A stretch of DNA of 64,000 nucleotides from an uncultured Coriobacteriaceae bacterium (GTDB lineage: Bacteria; Actinomycetota; Coriobacteriia; Coriobacteriales; Atopobiaceae), in NCBI GenBank assembly GCA_902773995.1, contig CACYGL010000007.1, positions 1 to 64,000 of the forward strand, written 5' to 3'. The position numbers and the translations under genes were made by a program. This document shows positions 1 through 9,866 of this stretch, in pieces. The stretch's first letter is position 1; each line of letters opens with the position of its first letter. Under the pieces are notes generated by a model. The model saw only the letters and a program-made list of their open reading frames with translations. It made no database searches and was not told the origin of the DNA.

Positions 1-529
1 CCACGTCTGCCAGGGGAATCTCCACGCGCCCCTCGTCCGCGCGCTCGACGTTGCAGGTGGTCTGTATCGTCTTGGCGAGCGCCGCCGCGGCGTCGTCGCT
101 CTTGCCCTCCTGCACGAACCTCAAAGTGCCGGAGACGGCGATCATTGCGAAAATGATGATGAAGGTCGAAGGGTCGCGCTCGGCGGGTGCAGCCAGGATC
201 ACATCAGTGACAAGAGACACCACGGCGAGAAGCGCGAGGATTCCCGTGAAGGGGTCCACGAAGGCCTTCGCAAAGCGCACCGGCACAGGGTCGCGATGGG
301 CGTGCGCGACCTCGTTTGAACCCCATGCAGCACGGGACAGCTCGACCTTCTCGGCAGAGAGGCCGTCATGGCTGGTGTTGAACTCGTTGAGAAGCTCTTC
401 CGTTTCGAGCGAGGAGACACGGCGCAGCCAATCGAGCTGGGACGACTTCCCCGTTTGCGTCTCCGCACGGTGAGCGATAAGCCCCGTCCTTGTCAGCCTG
501 GACAGGAACCCGTTGGTGAGCAGCCTCAT
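1..529 (-). CDS. mgtA: Magnesium-translocating P-type ATPase, N-terminal part (runs off the window)
   Basis: Only the first 176 codons are present. The start at 529 is an ATG preceded by GGAGGTG. The N-terminal helical region matches MgtA/MgtB-type transporters: a segment reading NEFNTSHDGLSAEKVEL, then DPFTGILALLAVVSLVTDV as first membrane helix, then ERDPSTFIIIFAMIAVSGTL as second helix, followed by the RFVQEGKS stretch that leads into the actuator domain. The phosphorylation motif DKTGT lies beyond the window. Known MgtA proteins import Mg2+ across the cytoplasmic membrane. A 5' leader of about 250 nt with a short ORF lies upstream and may regulate it. A calcium-type P-ATPase is the main alternative, but the VTDVILA-PAERD order is typical of MgtA. 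Confidence 0.82.
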   Translation of the reverse strand, partial: MRLLTNGFLSRLTRTGLIAHRAETQTGKSSQLDWLRRVSSLETEELLNEFNTSHDGLSAEKVELSRAAWGSNEVAHAHRDPVPVRFAKAFVDPFTGILALLAVVSLVTDVILAAPAERDPSTFIIIFAMIAVSGTLRFVQEGKSDDAAAALAKTIQTTCNVERADEGRVEIPLADV

Positions 530-647
530 GGGCCACCTCCGATCCGGGGATGCGCGCAGGGACGCAGTACGACGTCATCTGCGTAGGAACCGGCGGCAAG
601 GCGGGCACACAATAGGCTTGAATGAGCAGGGTGGGGCCGCGCCAGCG

Positions 648-731
648 CTACCGGCGGCGCCCGTCTCCCCTTTTGGCAGGCGCCAACCTCACTGAGCTTG
701 CGTTTTCTCGAGCATGACTACCGTCGCTCAT
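648..731 (-). CDS. Candidate 27-residue leader peptide upstream of mgtA
   Basis: An ATG at 731 is preceded by a strong ribosome binding site (AAGGAGGTGCC) and opens a 27-codon frame ending in TAG at 648, 118 nt before the mgtA start. The peptide ends PAKRGDGRRR. The stop codon falls inside GC-rich sequence able to pair (GCGCC with GGCGC), and TTGGC-GCCT-GCCAA can form a hairpin inside the frame. Enteric mgtA has a translated leader (mgtL) that couples translation to transcription; a similar role here is inference from position only. The sequence does not resemble mgtL, and I could not recognise an M-box. Confidence 0.5.
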   Translation of the reverse strand: MSDGSHARENASSVRLAPAKRGDGRRR

Positions 732-785
732 GGATGGCACCTCCTTGGCGTCAGGGGCTCCCGCCCCTTTGAATCAGTTACTCTC

Positions 786-791
786 ACTATA
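786..791 (-). promoter_or_regulatory. -10 element of the mgtA leader promoter
   Basis: TATAGT on the minus strand lies about 55 nt upstream of the leader ATG. No good -35 hexamer is visible at the proper distance, because the position is occupied by the 18-bp tandem repeats. Start-site and activity are inferred. Confidence 0.4.
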
Positions 792-880
792 CCCCACCCT
801 CTTTAGCTAGCCCTCCCTCTTTAGCCGGTCTCCCTTCTTTACCCAACCCCCCTTCTTTATCCTCCCTCCCTTCTTTATCG
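791..880. repeat. Five tandem 18-bp repeats upstream of mgtA
   Basis: The pentamer CTTTA recurs at 801, 819, 837, 855 and 873, exactly every 18 bp, each preceded by a C-rich run (for example TCCCTCCCTTCTTTATCG at 863-880). The repeats abut the putative mgtA promoter. Because 18 is a multiple of three, the minus strand stays open as a hexapeptide repeat (KEGGLA-like), but codon content and lack of a ribosome binding site argue against a protein. Copy-number variation between strains would be expected for such an array. Confidence 0.75.
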
Positions 881-957
881 GTATCTGTGAATCTTGTTAG
901 CCGGCAACTGGGCAAACGTGAAGTCTGTCTCACAGATACCGATAAAGAAGGGAGGGA
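863..957. repeat. Perfect 28-bp inverted repeat with 39-nt spacer
   Basis: Bases 863-890 are the exact reverse complement of 930-957. The left arm contains the last 18-bp tandem unit plus GTATCTGTGA. The intervening 39 nt hold no recognised feature. The structure could act as a factor-independent terminator-like hairpin, or be a remnant of a small mobile or REP-like element. The stretch 958-1030 shows nothing else. Confidence 0.7.
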
Positions 958-1030
958 AGGGGTGAGGGGGATACCAGGGAACGAGAGAAAAGAGGACCCC
1001 GCGGCAACAACCGCAGGGCCCTCGAACATG

Positions 1031-1106
1031 TGGTGGAGACAATGGGGTTCGAACCCACGACCTCAGGCTTGCAAAGCCCGCGCTCTCCCAGCTGAGCTAT
1101 GTCCCC
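1031..1106 (-). tRNA. tRNA-Ala (anticodon TGC)
   Basis: Full cloverleaf on the minus strand: acceptor GGGGACA pairs with the 3' strand, D arm GCTC...GAGC, anticodon loop CTTTGCAAG, T loop TTCGAAC, and an encoded 3' CCA at 1031-1033. It lies 17 nt after tRNA-Ile and is probably co-transcribed with it, the same pair that is found in many rRNA spacers, although no rRNA is seen here. Confidence 0.95.
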
Positions 1107-1123
1107 TTATAAATAATCACCCC

Positions 1124-1197
1124 AGCGGCTGACAAGGTTCGAACTTGTGACCTCCCGGTTATCAGCCGGACGCTCTGACCAACTGAGCTACAGGCCC
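1124..1197 (-). tRNA. tRNA-Ile (anticodon GAT) with a mismatched acceptor stem
   Basis: D arm, anticodon arm (TCCGG-CTGATAA-CCGGG) and T arm (ACAAG-TTCGAAC-CTTGT) all fold. The acceptor 5' strand GGGCCTG faces CAGCCGC instead of the expected CAGGCCC, so pairs 2-71 and 4-69 are broken. The discriminator would be U and no CCA is encoded (GGG follows). A promoter lies directly upstream. It may be a decaying copy or contain sequence errors. Confidence 0.8.
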
Positions 1198-1210
1198 AAC
1201 GCAAGAAAGA

Positions 1211-1240
1211 ATACTACACCCCCGTCCTAGGCTAGGTCAA
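1211..1240 (-). promoter_or_regulatory. Promoter of the tRNA-Ile/tRNA-Ala unit
   Basis: On the minus strand TTGACC (1235-1240) is followed after 18 bp by TAGTAT (1211-1216), about 13 nt before the first base of tRNA-Ile. The fit to a housekeeping-sigma promoter is good. Confidence 0.7.
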
Positions 1241-1457
1241 CAACATATATCGAGAAATTTTGGGGGATTCGTAGTGGTGCAACAAAGGAGATTGAAGACG
1301 GTGCTCCCTCCTCGTGCTTCTGGCACCCGCCTGGGCCATCCACTCTGCTCCGTTGTTCCAGTTTTGGTAGCTCTACGTAGAAGTTTTCGTGACCTCCGTT
1401 GTATGTTTTCGCAGTTTGGGTAGGATAGGCGGGCAACAGCACGACAGGGGGTACCGC

Positions 1458-1994
1458 ATGCTCGTAGAAATGGATATCAAGACAGTGGTGATTGGCGGGG
1501 GCCCGGTCTCCTCACTCATCGTCCTCATGCCATCGAAACAGGATGAGAAGGAGCCGCTCAGCCTTCCCATCCGCATTGGATCGGTAGAGGCAACGGCTAT
1601 CAGCATGGGCGTGAACCCCGACAGCAGCGCTCGGCCCATGACGCATGACCTGCTCAAGTCCGTGCTTGAGTCCCTAGGCGGACACCTGCGCAGCGTCATC
1701 ATTAGTGACGTCTCTGGAACCACGTTTTTTGCGCAGCTCGACATTGTGAACGAGAAGGGCAGCCAAGTTCTTGTCGACTGCCGCCCATCAGACGCAATCG
1801 CCCTGGCTGTTCGCTGCGGGGCGCCGCTCTTTGCCGAGCAGGCGGTTCTCGACGTGGCTGCCATGCCGGACTTTGGCGCCATCGAGGACCAGGAGCATGA
1901 CCAGGAGATGAAAGACTTCCACGACTTTGTTGAGGGCCTCTCGCCGGATGACTTCAACGTAACCGACGGCGGCGACGGCGCACCGCAAAAATGA
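1458..1994 (+). CDS. Bifunctional nuclease family protein (DUF151)
   Basis: A 178-residue protein. The start at 1458 (MLVEMDIKTVVIGG) is chosen because AGGGGG precedes it by about 8 nt; the frame is open further upstream without a ribosome binding site. The core V-IGGGPVSSLIVLMP, LPIRIGSVEATAI, RPMTHDLLKSVLESLGG and VDCRPSDAIALAVR matches the bifunctional nuclease family, whose members bind nucleic acids or act as DNase/RNase; the physiological role in bacteria is poorly defined. An acidic tail rich in Asp and Gly follows (last 40 residues). It converges with gyrA, and its TGA stop lies inside a 31-bp palindromic repeat. Confidence 0.88.
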   Translation: MLVEMDIKTVVIGGGPVSSLIVLMPSKQDEKEPLSLPIRIGSVEATAISMGVNPDSSARPMTHDLLKSVLESLGGHLRSVIISDVSGTTFFAQLDIVNEKGSQVLVDCRPSDAIALAVRCGAPLFAEQAVLDVAAMPDFGAIEDQEHDQEMKDFHDFVEGLSPDDFNVTDGGDGAPQK

Positions 1995-2021
1995 GACAAA
2001 GGGACAGTCCCTCTGTCTCAT
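1991..2021. repeat. 31-bp imperfect palindrome, copy 1
   Basis: GAGACAAAGGGACAGTCCCT continues into CTGTCTC to form a near-perfect palindrome that contains the stop codon of the nuclease gene. The second copy is at 2077-2107 in the same orientation, differing at the centre and at the last base. Confidence 0.75.
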
Positions 2022-2036
2022 CGAGTCACAAGAAAA

Positions 2037-2070
2037 GGACCCGGCAGCCAGCTTACCGGCTGTCGGGCCC
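2037..2070. terminator. Bidirectional terminator between the nuclease gene and gyrA
   Basis: GGACCCGGCAGCC pairs with GGCTGTCGGGCCC across an 8-nt loop (one wobble, one mismatch). An A-rich run (AGAAAAGG) on the left gives a U-tract for gyrA transcripts, and TCTTGT follows on the right. Confidence 0.75.
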
Positions 2071-2076
2071 TCTTGT

Positions 2077-2107
2077 ATGAGACAAAGGGACTGTCCCTCT
2101 GTCTCAC
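2077..2107. repeat. 31-bp imperfect palindrome, copy 2
   Basis: Direct copy of the element at 1991-2021; here it contains the TGA stop of gyrA (2104-2106). The two copies bracket the terminator hairpin. Confidence 0.75.
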
Positions 2108-4897
2108 TCGTCCTCGTCGAGAAGGTCGGGCGAGACCTCTTCGTCACCGCCGATGTCGACGGACTCCTCCTCGTCGGCATCCTTGGCACCGGCCGCCGCA
2201 AGGTCGAGCATGCCCTGGTTGGCGTCGTGCTTGGGTGCCTTCTTCTTGTGGGCGACCATGCGCGCCACCGCCGAGACGTGATCGCTCTCGGAGAGATTCA
2301 TGACCTTCACGCCCTGCGTGGAGCGACCGAGCTTGGGGATGTCGCTGGTCTTGACGCGGATGACCACGCCGTCGACCGAGACGATCATGAGCTCGTGCTG
2401 GGGCCCCACCACGCGGCAGGCCACGAGGTTGCCCTTCTTGGCCGTCATGGCAATGGTAAAGACGCCCTGGCCGCCGCGCTTGTGCTCGGGGTAGTCGGCC
2501 ACCGGGGTACGCTTGCCGTAGCCGTTCTCGGTGATCACGAACAGGTCTCCGTTGCCGTTGGAGATCTCCATGCCCAGCATGGAGGCGTCGCCCTTGAGGT
2601 TGATGCCACGCACGCCGGAGGTGTCCCTGCCCATGGCACGGACGTCGGACTCGTCAAAGAGGATGGCCTTGCCATCGGTGGTCACGAGAATGACCTTGTC
2701 GCCGGGGTGCACGCGTCTCACGTTGACAAGCTCGTCGCCGGCCTTGAGGTTGATGGCGATAAGCCCGTCGCGACGGGTGCGGTCGTACTCGGCCATCGCC
2801 GTCTTCTTCACCATGCCGTTCTTGGTGGCGAACATGAGGTAGTCGTCGACCGGGAAGTCGCGGCAGGTGATCACGGCGGCGGGGTGCTCGCCCTCGGCGA
2901 GCGAGAGCACGTTCACGATCGCCGAGCCACGTGCCTGACGGCTGCCGATTGGCAGCTCGTGGACCTTCAGGCGGTAGACGCGCCCGAAGTTGGTGAAGAA
3001 CATCACGTAGTCGTGGGTCGAGGCCACGAAGAGGTCCTCAACGAAGTCGTTGTCCTTGAGCGAGAGGCCCTGGACGCCCTTGCCGCCGCGGCGCTGAGAG
3101 CGGTAGGTCGCAACCGGCAGGCGCTTGATGTAGCCGGAGTGGGTGACCGTGACCACCATGTCCTCCTCGGCGATGAGGTCCTCGACGTCGAGGTCCTGGG
3201 CCTCCTGGGAGGAGATGCTGGTGCGGCGTTTGTCGGCGAAGCGCTCCACGATCTGGCCGAGCTCGTCCTTGATGACGCCGAGAATCTTTTCGCGGTGGGC
3301 GAGAAGGTCCTGGTAGTAGGCAATGAGCTTGTGGAGCTCGTCGATTTCGGCGGCGAGCTGCTCGCGGGCCAAACCGGTGAGCTTGCGCAGGCGCATGGCG
3401 AGAATGGCGTCGCACTGCGGGTCGTCCAGGCCAAAGCGCTCGTTCATGCGGTGCTTTGCCTCGGCCTCGGTCTCGGAGGAGCGGATGATGTGCACTATCT
3501 CGTCGATGTTGTCGACGGCGATGAGCAGGCCCTCCTTGATGTGGACGTCCTTCAGCGCCTTGTCGAGGTCGAACTGGGTGCGCCTGGTCACCACGTCAAT
3601 CTGGTGGTCGATGTAGTACTGCAGCATCTCGCGCAGCGTGAGCGTGCGGGGCACGCCGTCGACCAGGGCGATGTCGATGGCGTTGAAGTTGGACTGCAGG
3701 GCCGTCTTCTTGTAGAGGTTGTTGAGCACCACCTGCGGGACGGCACCCTGCTTGAGGTCGATGACGATGCGCATGCCCTTGCGGTTGGACTCGTCGCGCA
3801 TGTCCGAGATACCCTCGATCTTCTTCTCGTTGACCGCCTGGGCGATCTTCTCCTGGAGAAGCCCCTTGTTGACGGCGTAGGGAATCTCGGTGACCACCAG
3901 GCGCTGGCGGCCGTTCTTGACCTGCTCGACGTGGACCTTGGCGCGCACGGTTATGCAGCCGCGGCCGGTCTCGTAGGTGTCGCGAATGCCCTCGGTGCCC
4001 ATGATGACGCCGCCGGTGGGGAAATCCGGCCCGGGAAGCACGGTCATGAGTTCGTCGGTCGTTGCCTCAGGGTTGTCGATGAGCATGTTCACGGCTGCCG
4101 CGACCTCGCGGAGGTTGTGGGGCGGCACGTTGGTGGCCATACCCACGGCGATGCCCGAGGAGCCGTTCACGAGGAGGTTGGGGAGCCTCGACGGGAGGAC
4201 GGCGGGCTCGGTGAGCGACTCGTCGTAGTTGGGCTGGAGGTCGACGGTCTCCTTGTTGAGGTCGGCGAGCATCTCCATGGCCGCACGCGTGAGGCGGCTC
4301 TCGGTGTAACGCATGGCCGCCGGGGGGTCGCCGTCGATGGAGCCAAAGTTGCCGTGGCCGTCGATGAGCGGCAGGCGCATGGAGAAGTCCTGCGCCATGC
4401 GTACCATCGAGTCGTAGATGGCTGCGTCACCATGGGGGTGGTACTTACCCATGACCTCGCCGACCGTCCAGGCCGACTTCTTGTGGGGCTTGTTGGGCGT
4501 GATGCCCGCCTCGTTCATGGCGTAGAGGATGCTTCAGGCCGTCGCGCACGTCCGGGAGGGCTCGCGCCACGATGACCGACATGGAGTACTCGAGGAAGGA
4601 CTGCTTCATCTCGGTTGCCATGTCGGTGGGCTTGAGCGTGCCGCCGTGGATGTCCGTGAGGTCGAGGCGCGTGCCTGCCTCGTCAGAGATCGTGTGGTCG
4701 AGGTCTGCACCGGCGAGGTGACCTACGTCCTCGGAGTCATCGTCGTCATCGTCCGAGTCATCATCGTCGGCGACGTCGTAGTCCTCGTCGTCCGTCTCCT
4801 CGTCCTCGAGGTCATCGTCCTCGTCGGGCGTAAGGCCGTTCTCTAGGTCGTCCTCGTCATCGGCGGGACCATGGTTCCTGTTGTTATCGTCTGCCAC
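2104..4897 (-). pseudogene. gyrA: DNA gyrase subunit A, reading frame broken by a 14-nt deletion near 4530
   Basis: GyrA cuts and religates DNA in the GyrA2B2 gyrase. The frame starts with GTG at 4897 (AAAGG upstream), reads through [18 protein letters not shown], then shifts: the next conserved residues PVHRR are missing and ILYAMNEAG continues in another frame to 2104. The remainder is intact: [12 protein letters not shown] (Ala where E. coli has Ser83), catalytic Tyr in AAMRYTESR, GyrA box QRRGGKG, and six-bladed C-terminal domain. Unusual features are an N-terminal extension of about 80 residues with 32 acidic residues among positions 13-57, and an acidic tail. It follows gyrB by 44 nt. 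Since gyrase is essential, a sequence or assembly error is the likely reason for the frameshift. Confidence 0.93.
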
Positions 4898-4941
4898 GAG
4901 TTGCCTTTCTCATCTCTCGCTTATAGCGCCTGGTGAAGGCC

Positions 4942-6900
<1,959 letters not shown>

Positions 6901-6995
6901 TCAAGTGTACTCCATGGGCACTTTCCTTCTCGGCACGCAAGAATTTGGGGGGTCTAAAACAGAATCCCTGCGCATCAGCGCCACGGAGAGGCGTG

Positions 6996-7532
6996 TTAGG
7001 GCCGAGAAATTCCGTCGTTCGTGTCTCTGCTCTTTTCGCGCCTAAATGACAGGCTCATGGCCTTATAGACGCTCCCCCTGAGAGATTCCGGTACGGATTC
7101 TGCAAGCTTCTTGACAGTATCCTGCTCGCTTCCGGTAAGTTCCGGCAGAGGTGCCTTGGGCGTCTCGCCCGTGGCGGCACCACTTACGCGTTCCTTGCGC
7201 GGTGCTGCCCCGTGCCCGTACTGAGAGACGATGAACTCAATCTCAGAGACCTCAAGGCCACCCATGGAGAGGCGCGCCCTGTAGACCTCGCGGTTCGCTC
7301 TAAAGTCCACGGCTCGCATGCGCGAGTCCACGTAGACGCCCAGTATGGGAGCAGCACCCTTCACGTGCGGCTCCTTGAGGAAGACACCGGTGGTGTGGGC
7401 GCGTTCCACATCGCCGTTCACGTTGTGCCACACGTAGGCCGCACGCTGGTTAGCGCTCATCGAGCGTCGCGCCCCGGGACTTGAGAACATGCCCTTGAGC
7501 AGCGACGATATGCCCTCGTAGTCCTCACTCAC
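6996..7532 (-). CDS. DciA-type DUF721 protein (predicted replicative helicase loader)
   Basis: A 178-residue protein starting with GTG at 7532, overlapping the end of recF by 8 nt. DUF721/DciA proteins sit between recF and gyrB in many Actinobacteria and load or stimulate the DnaB helicase. The family core is seen as ANQRAAYVWHNVNGDVERAHT, ILGVYVDSRMRAVDFRANREVYRARL and LEVSEIEFIVS. The C-terminal third is charged and probably disordered (PLPELTGSEQDTVKKLAES). Translational coupling to recF is suggested by the overlap. No dnaC-like loader is seen in the window. Confidence 0.8.
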   Translation of the reverse strand: MSEDYEGISSLLKGMFSSPGARRSMSANQRAAYVWHNVNGDVERAHTTGVFLKEPHVKGAAPILGVYVDSRMRAVDFRANREVYRARLSMGGLEVSEIEFIVSQYGHGAAPRKERVSGAATGETPKAPLPELTGSEQDTVKKLAESVPESLRGSVYKAMSLSFRREKSRDTNDGISRP

Positions 7533-8613
7533 CAAACTCCACCACCTTCGAGCGCCCAAGGAGCTCGTCCGAGAAGTACCCAAGGTTAGTGGTGGTGACC
7601 ACCGTCTGGATGCCGCTCTGGGCAAACTCGATCACGGATTGCCGGCGTGTCTCGTCCAGCTCGGACATCACGTCGTCCAGAAGTAGCAGCGGCCTGGAAC
7701 CGGTAACGTCTTCCGAGACAAGCACCTCGGCCATCTTGAGCGCCAGGACGATGGAGCGCTGCTGACCCTGTGAGCCAAAGCTGCGGGCATCTCTGCCGTC
7801 GATGGCAAAGACCACGTCATCGCGGTGAGGTCCCACCGTGGTCTGCTGACGGCGCAGGTCATCCGGACGCGCGTCCTCAAGGCGTGCAAGAAAGCGCTCA
7901 GCCAGCCCCTCGCGCGAGAGCGCGAGGGGGTCGTCGCAGACGGTGCTCTCGTAGGTGCAGGTGAGCTCCTCGCCGCCGGCAATGCTCCCGTAGACGTCCA
8001 GGATCTTCTCGCGCAGGCGCCTAAAGAGGCGCACGCGGGCCTGGAGCAGGGTCGCTCCGCCCACGGCCACGGACGAGTCCCACGCACTCAGCAGCGAGAG
8101 ATCGGGCCTCTCGTCCTTGAGCAGGCGGTTTCTCTGCTCGATGGCACGGGTGTAGGCGGCGAGGAGCTTTGAGTAGCCCACGGCCGCCTGGCAGCCAAAG
8201 CCATCCAGCTCCGCGCGACGGAAGGACGCCCCACGCTTAACGAGCGAGAGGTCGTCTGGGCAGAAGAGCACGCTCATGAGCGAGGTGGGCATGTCCGCCG
8301 CCTGGCAGTGCTTGCCGTTGCGCGAGAACTGCCTGCGCTGCGGGGTGATGTCGCAGGCAACATCCACCACGCGGCCGTCTCCTGCGAGCCGGGCGCGAAT
8401 GCGGGCGCGCTCACAGCCAGCAAGGATGAGCTGCGACGGCGTGGGGTGCCTGAACGACGCCCCCGCCGTAAGCATCTGCAGCGCCTCGACGGTGTTGGTC
8501 TTGCCCACCGCGTTTCTCCCCACAAGAATCGTGGTCGTGGGCGAGAAGGATACCTCGCGCTCGCGGAAGTTCCTGAACTGCTCGAGCCCTAGGCTCTCTA
8601 CGAGAAGACCCAC
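7525..8613 (-). CDS. recF: DNA replication and repair protein RecF
   Basis: A 362-residue SMC-like ATPase that loads RecA at single-strand gaps. Walker A is GRNAVGKTNTVEAL near residue 33, the signature is FGSQGQQRSIVLALK, and Walker B is PLLLLDDVMSELDE. The start is GTG at 8613, one nucleotide after the dnaN stop, so the two are translationally coupled. Length is normal for the family. Confidence 0.96.
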   Translation of the reverse strand: MGLLVESLGLEQFRNFREREVSFSPTTTILVGRNAVGKTNTVEALQMLTAGASFRHPTPSQLILAGCERARIRARLAGDGRVVDVACDITPQRRQFSRNGKHCQAADMPTSLMSVLFCPDDLSLVKRGASFRRAELDGFGCQAAVGYSKLLAAYTRAIEQRNRLLKDERPDLSLLSAWDSSVAVGGATLLQARVRLFRRLREKILDVYGSIAGGEELTCTYESTVCDDPLALSREGLAERFLARLEDARPDDLRRQQTTVGPHRDDVVFAIDGRDARSFGSQGQQRSIVLALKMAEVLVSEDVTGSRPLLLLDDVMSELDETRRQSVIEFAQSGIQTVVTTTNLGYFSDELLGRSKVVEFGE

Positions 8614-8614
8614 G

Positions 8615-9712
8615 CTACATCCGGACGGGCATCAGCATGTAGAGGTAGTTGACCTTGCCATTGGTCTTGAAGATGCCGGGCTGCATGTTGCTCTGCAGCT
8701 CCAGGACCAGCTCCTTCTTGTCGGAGATGGCGTTCACGCAGTCGAAGACGTAGTGGTAGTTGAGCGCGATGGAGAGGCTCTGGCCCTCGACCTCCACGGG
8801 CAGAAGCTCGGTGGACTCGCCTTGGTCGGGCGAGGACGCCGAGAGACGCATGACCTTGCCATCTGCATCGATGTCAAAGCGCACGGAGGCGTTAGAGATG
8901 GCCACCACAGAGACGCGCTTGAGCGCCGCGGCAAAGGCCTCGACCTCAATGTGGACCGAGGTGTTGCAGCTCGAAGGCAGGAGCTGGCGGTAGTCGGGGA
9001 AGTTCCCCTCGATCTTGCTCGAGATGAAGGTCGTGTTGCCAAAGGTGAAGACCACCTGGCTGTCGGTGGTGCCAATGGAGATGCGCTCCTCGAGGTTGGG
9101 CATCGAGAGCACGTCGTGGAAGACGGAGCCAGGTACGATGGTGCGGAACTCGCCCTCGCCGGTCTCGGCGGAGGCGTCGCAGACGGCCAGACGGTAGGAG
9201 TCCGTGGCAACAAGGCGAATGGTGTTGTTAGAGGCCGTGAGCAGGATGCCCTGCAGGATGGGGCGCGTGGTCTCCTTGGAGGTCACCTTGTAGACCTTGT
9301 CGACCATGCTGGAGAGCAGCTCGCTCGGGAGCTCCGTGGCGTCCTCGAGGGAGTACTCGGGGAACGCCGGCCAGTCAGCGGGGTTCAGGGTGTTCAGGCG
9401 GAACGAGGACTTCTCACATGAGATGGAGATGGTACGCTCCCCGCCGTCAAAGGTCACCGCAGCGTCGTCCAGCGTCTTCACGATGCTCGTGAGCATCTTG
9501 CCCGAGACGACCGTCTCGCCGGACTCCTCAACGTTTGCAGGGATGCGATGGCGGATCGTGATGGTGAGGTTGTTAGTCTGGAACTCGAGGGTTCCCTCCT
9601 CGGCCTTGATGTAGATGCCCGAGAGCAAGGGAAGGGTTGAGTTTGTCCCCATGCCCTTGGCAACGACTGACAGTGCCTTGAGAAGTGAAGACTGACTTAC
9701 GGTGAACCTCAT
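8615..9712 (-). CDS. dnaN: DNA polymerase III subunit beta (sliding clamp)
   Basis: A 365-residue clamp that tethers the replicative polymerase. The N-terminus MRFTVSQSSLLKALSVVAKG and the C-terminal LNYHYVFDCVNAISDKKELV and YLYMLMPVRM are diagnostic; three clamp domains of about 120 residues each are present. ATG at 9712 follows GAGAGGGCAGCC. It is separated from dnaA by 154 nt, AT-rich near 9720-9770, so it may have its own promoter as well as dnaA read-through. Confidence 0.97.
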   Translation of the reverse strand: MRFTVSQSSLLKALSVVAKGMGTNSTLPLLSGIYIKAEEGTLEFQTNNLTITIRHRIPANVEESGETVVSGKMLTSIVKTLDDAAVTFDGGERTISISCEKSSFRLNTLNPADWPAFPEYSLEDATELPSELLSSMVDKVYKVTSKETTRPILQGILLTASNNTIRLVATDSYRLAVCDASAETGEGEFRTIVPGSVFHDVLSMPNLEERISIGTTDSQVVFTFGNTTFISSKIEGNFPDYRQLLPSSCNTSVHIEVEAFAAALKRVSVVAISNASVRFDIDADGKVMRLSASSPDQGESTELLPVEVEGQSLSIALNYHYVFDCVNAISDKKELVLELQSNMQPGIFKTNGKVNYLYMLMPVRM

Positions 9713-9866
9713 GGCTGCCCTCTCTTATCTATTAGTTTAACAAATCTTTTTGCTCGTTTTCTTTGAGCCTGCGGTTCTCGACGGTCGAAGGCGTGTCGAT
9801 AACTCTCTCTACATTGTGCGCCCACTTTTCGAGGGTTTTCTTACGCCTTTCTCCCATCTTTTTGAC

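Noticed and set aside
791-880. CRISPR array
   Set aside because: Repeats are contiguous 18-mers without spacers and no cas genes are present.
787-1029. 80-codon minus-strand frame with a KEGG-type hexapeptide repeat
   Set aside because: The frame stays open because the repeat unit is 18 bp; there is no ribosome binding site and it ends at the mgtA promoter.
2077-4575. Long open frame antisense to gyrA (832 codons, plus strand)
   Set aside because: It is a mirror of the GC-rich coding strand; the translated text is repetitive Val/Asp/His/Leu with no family match, while the minus strand encodes GyrA.
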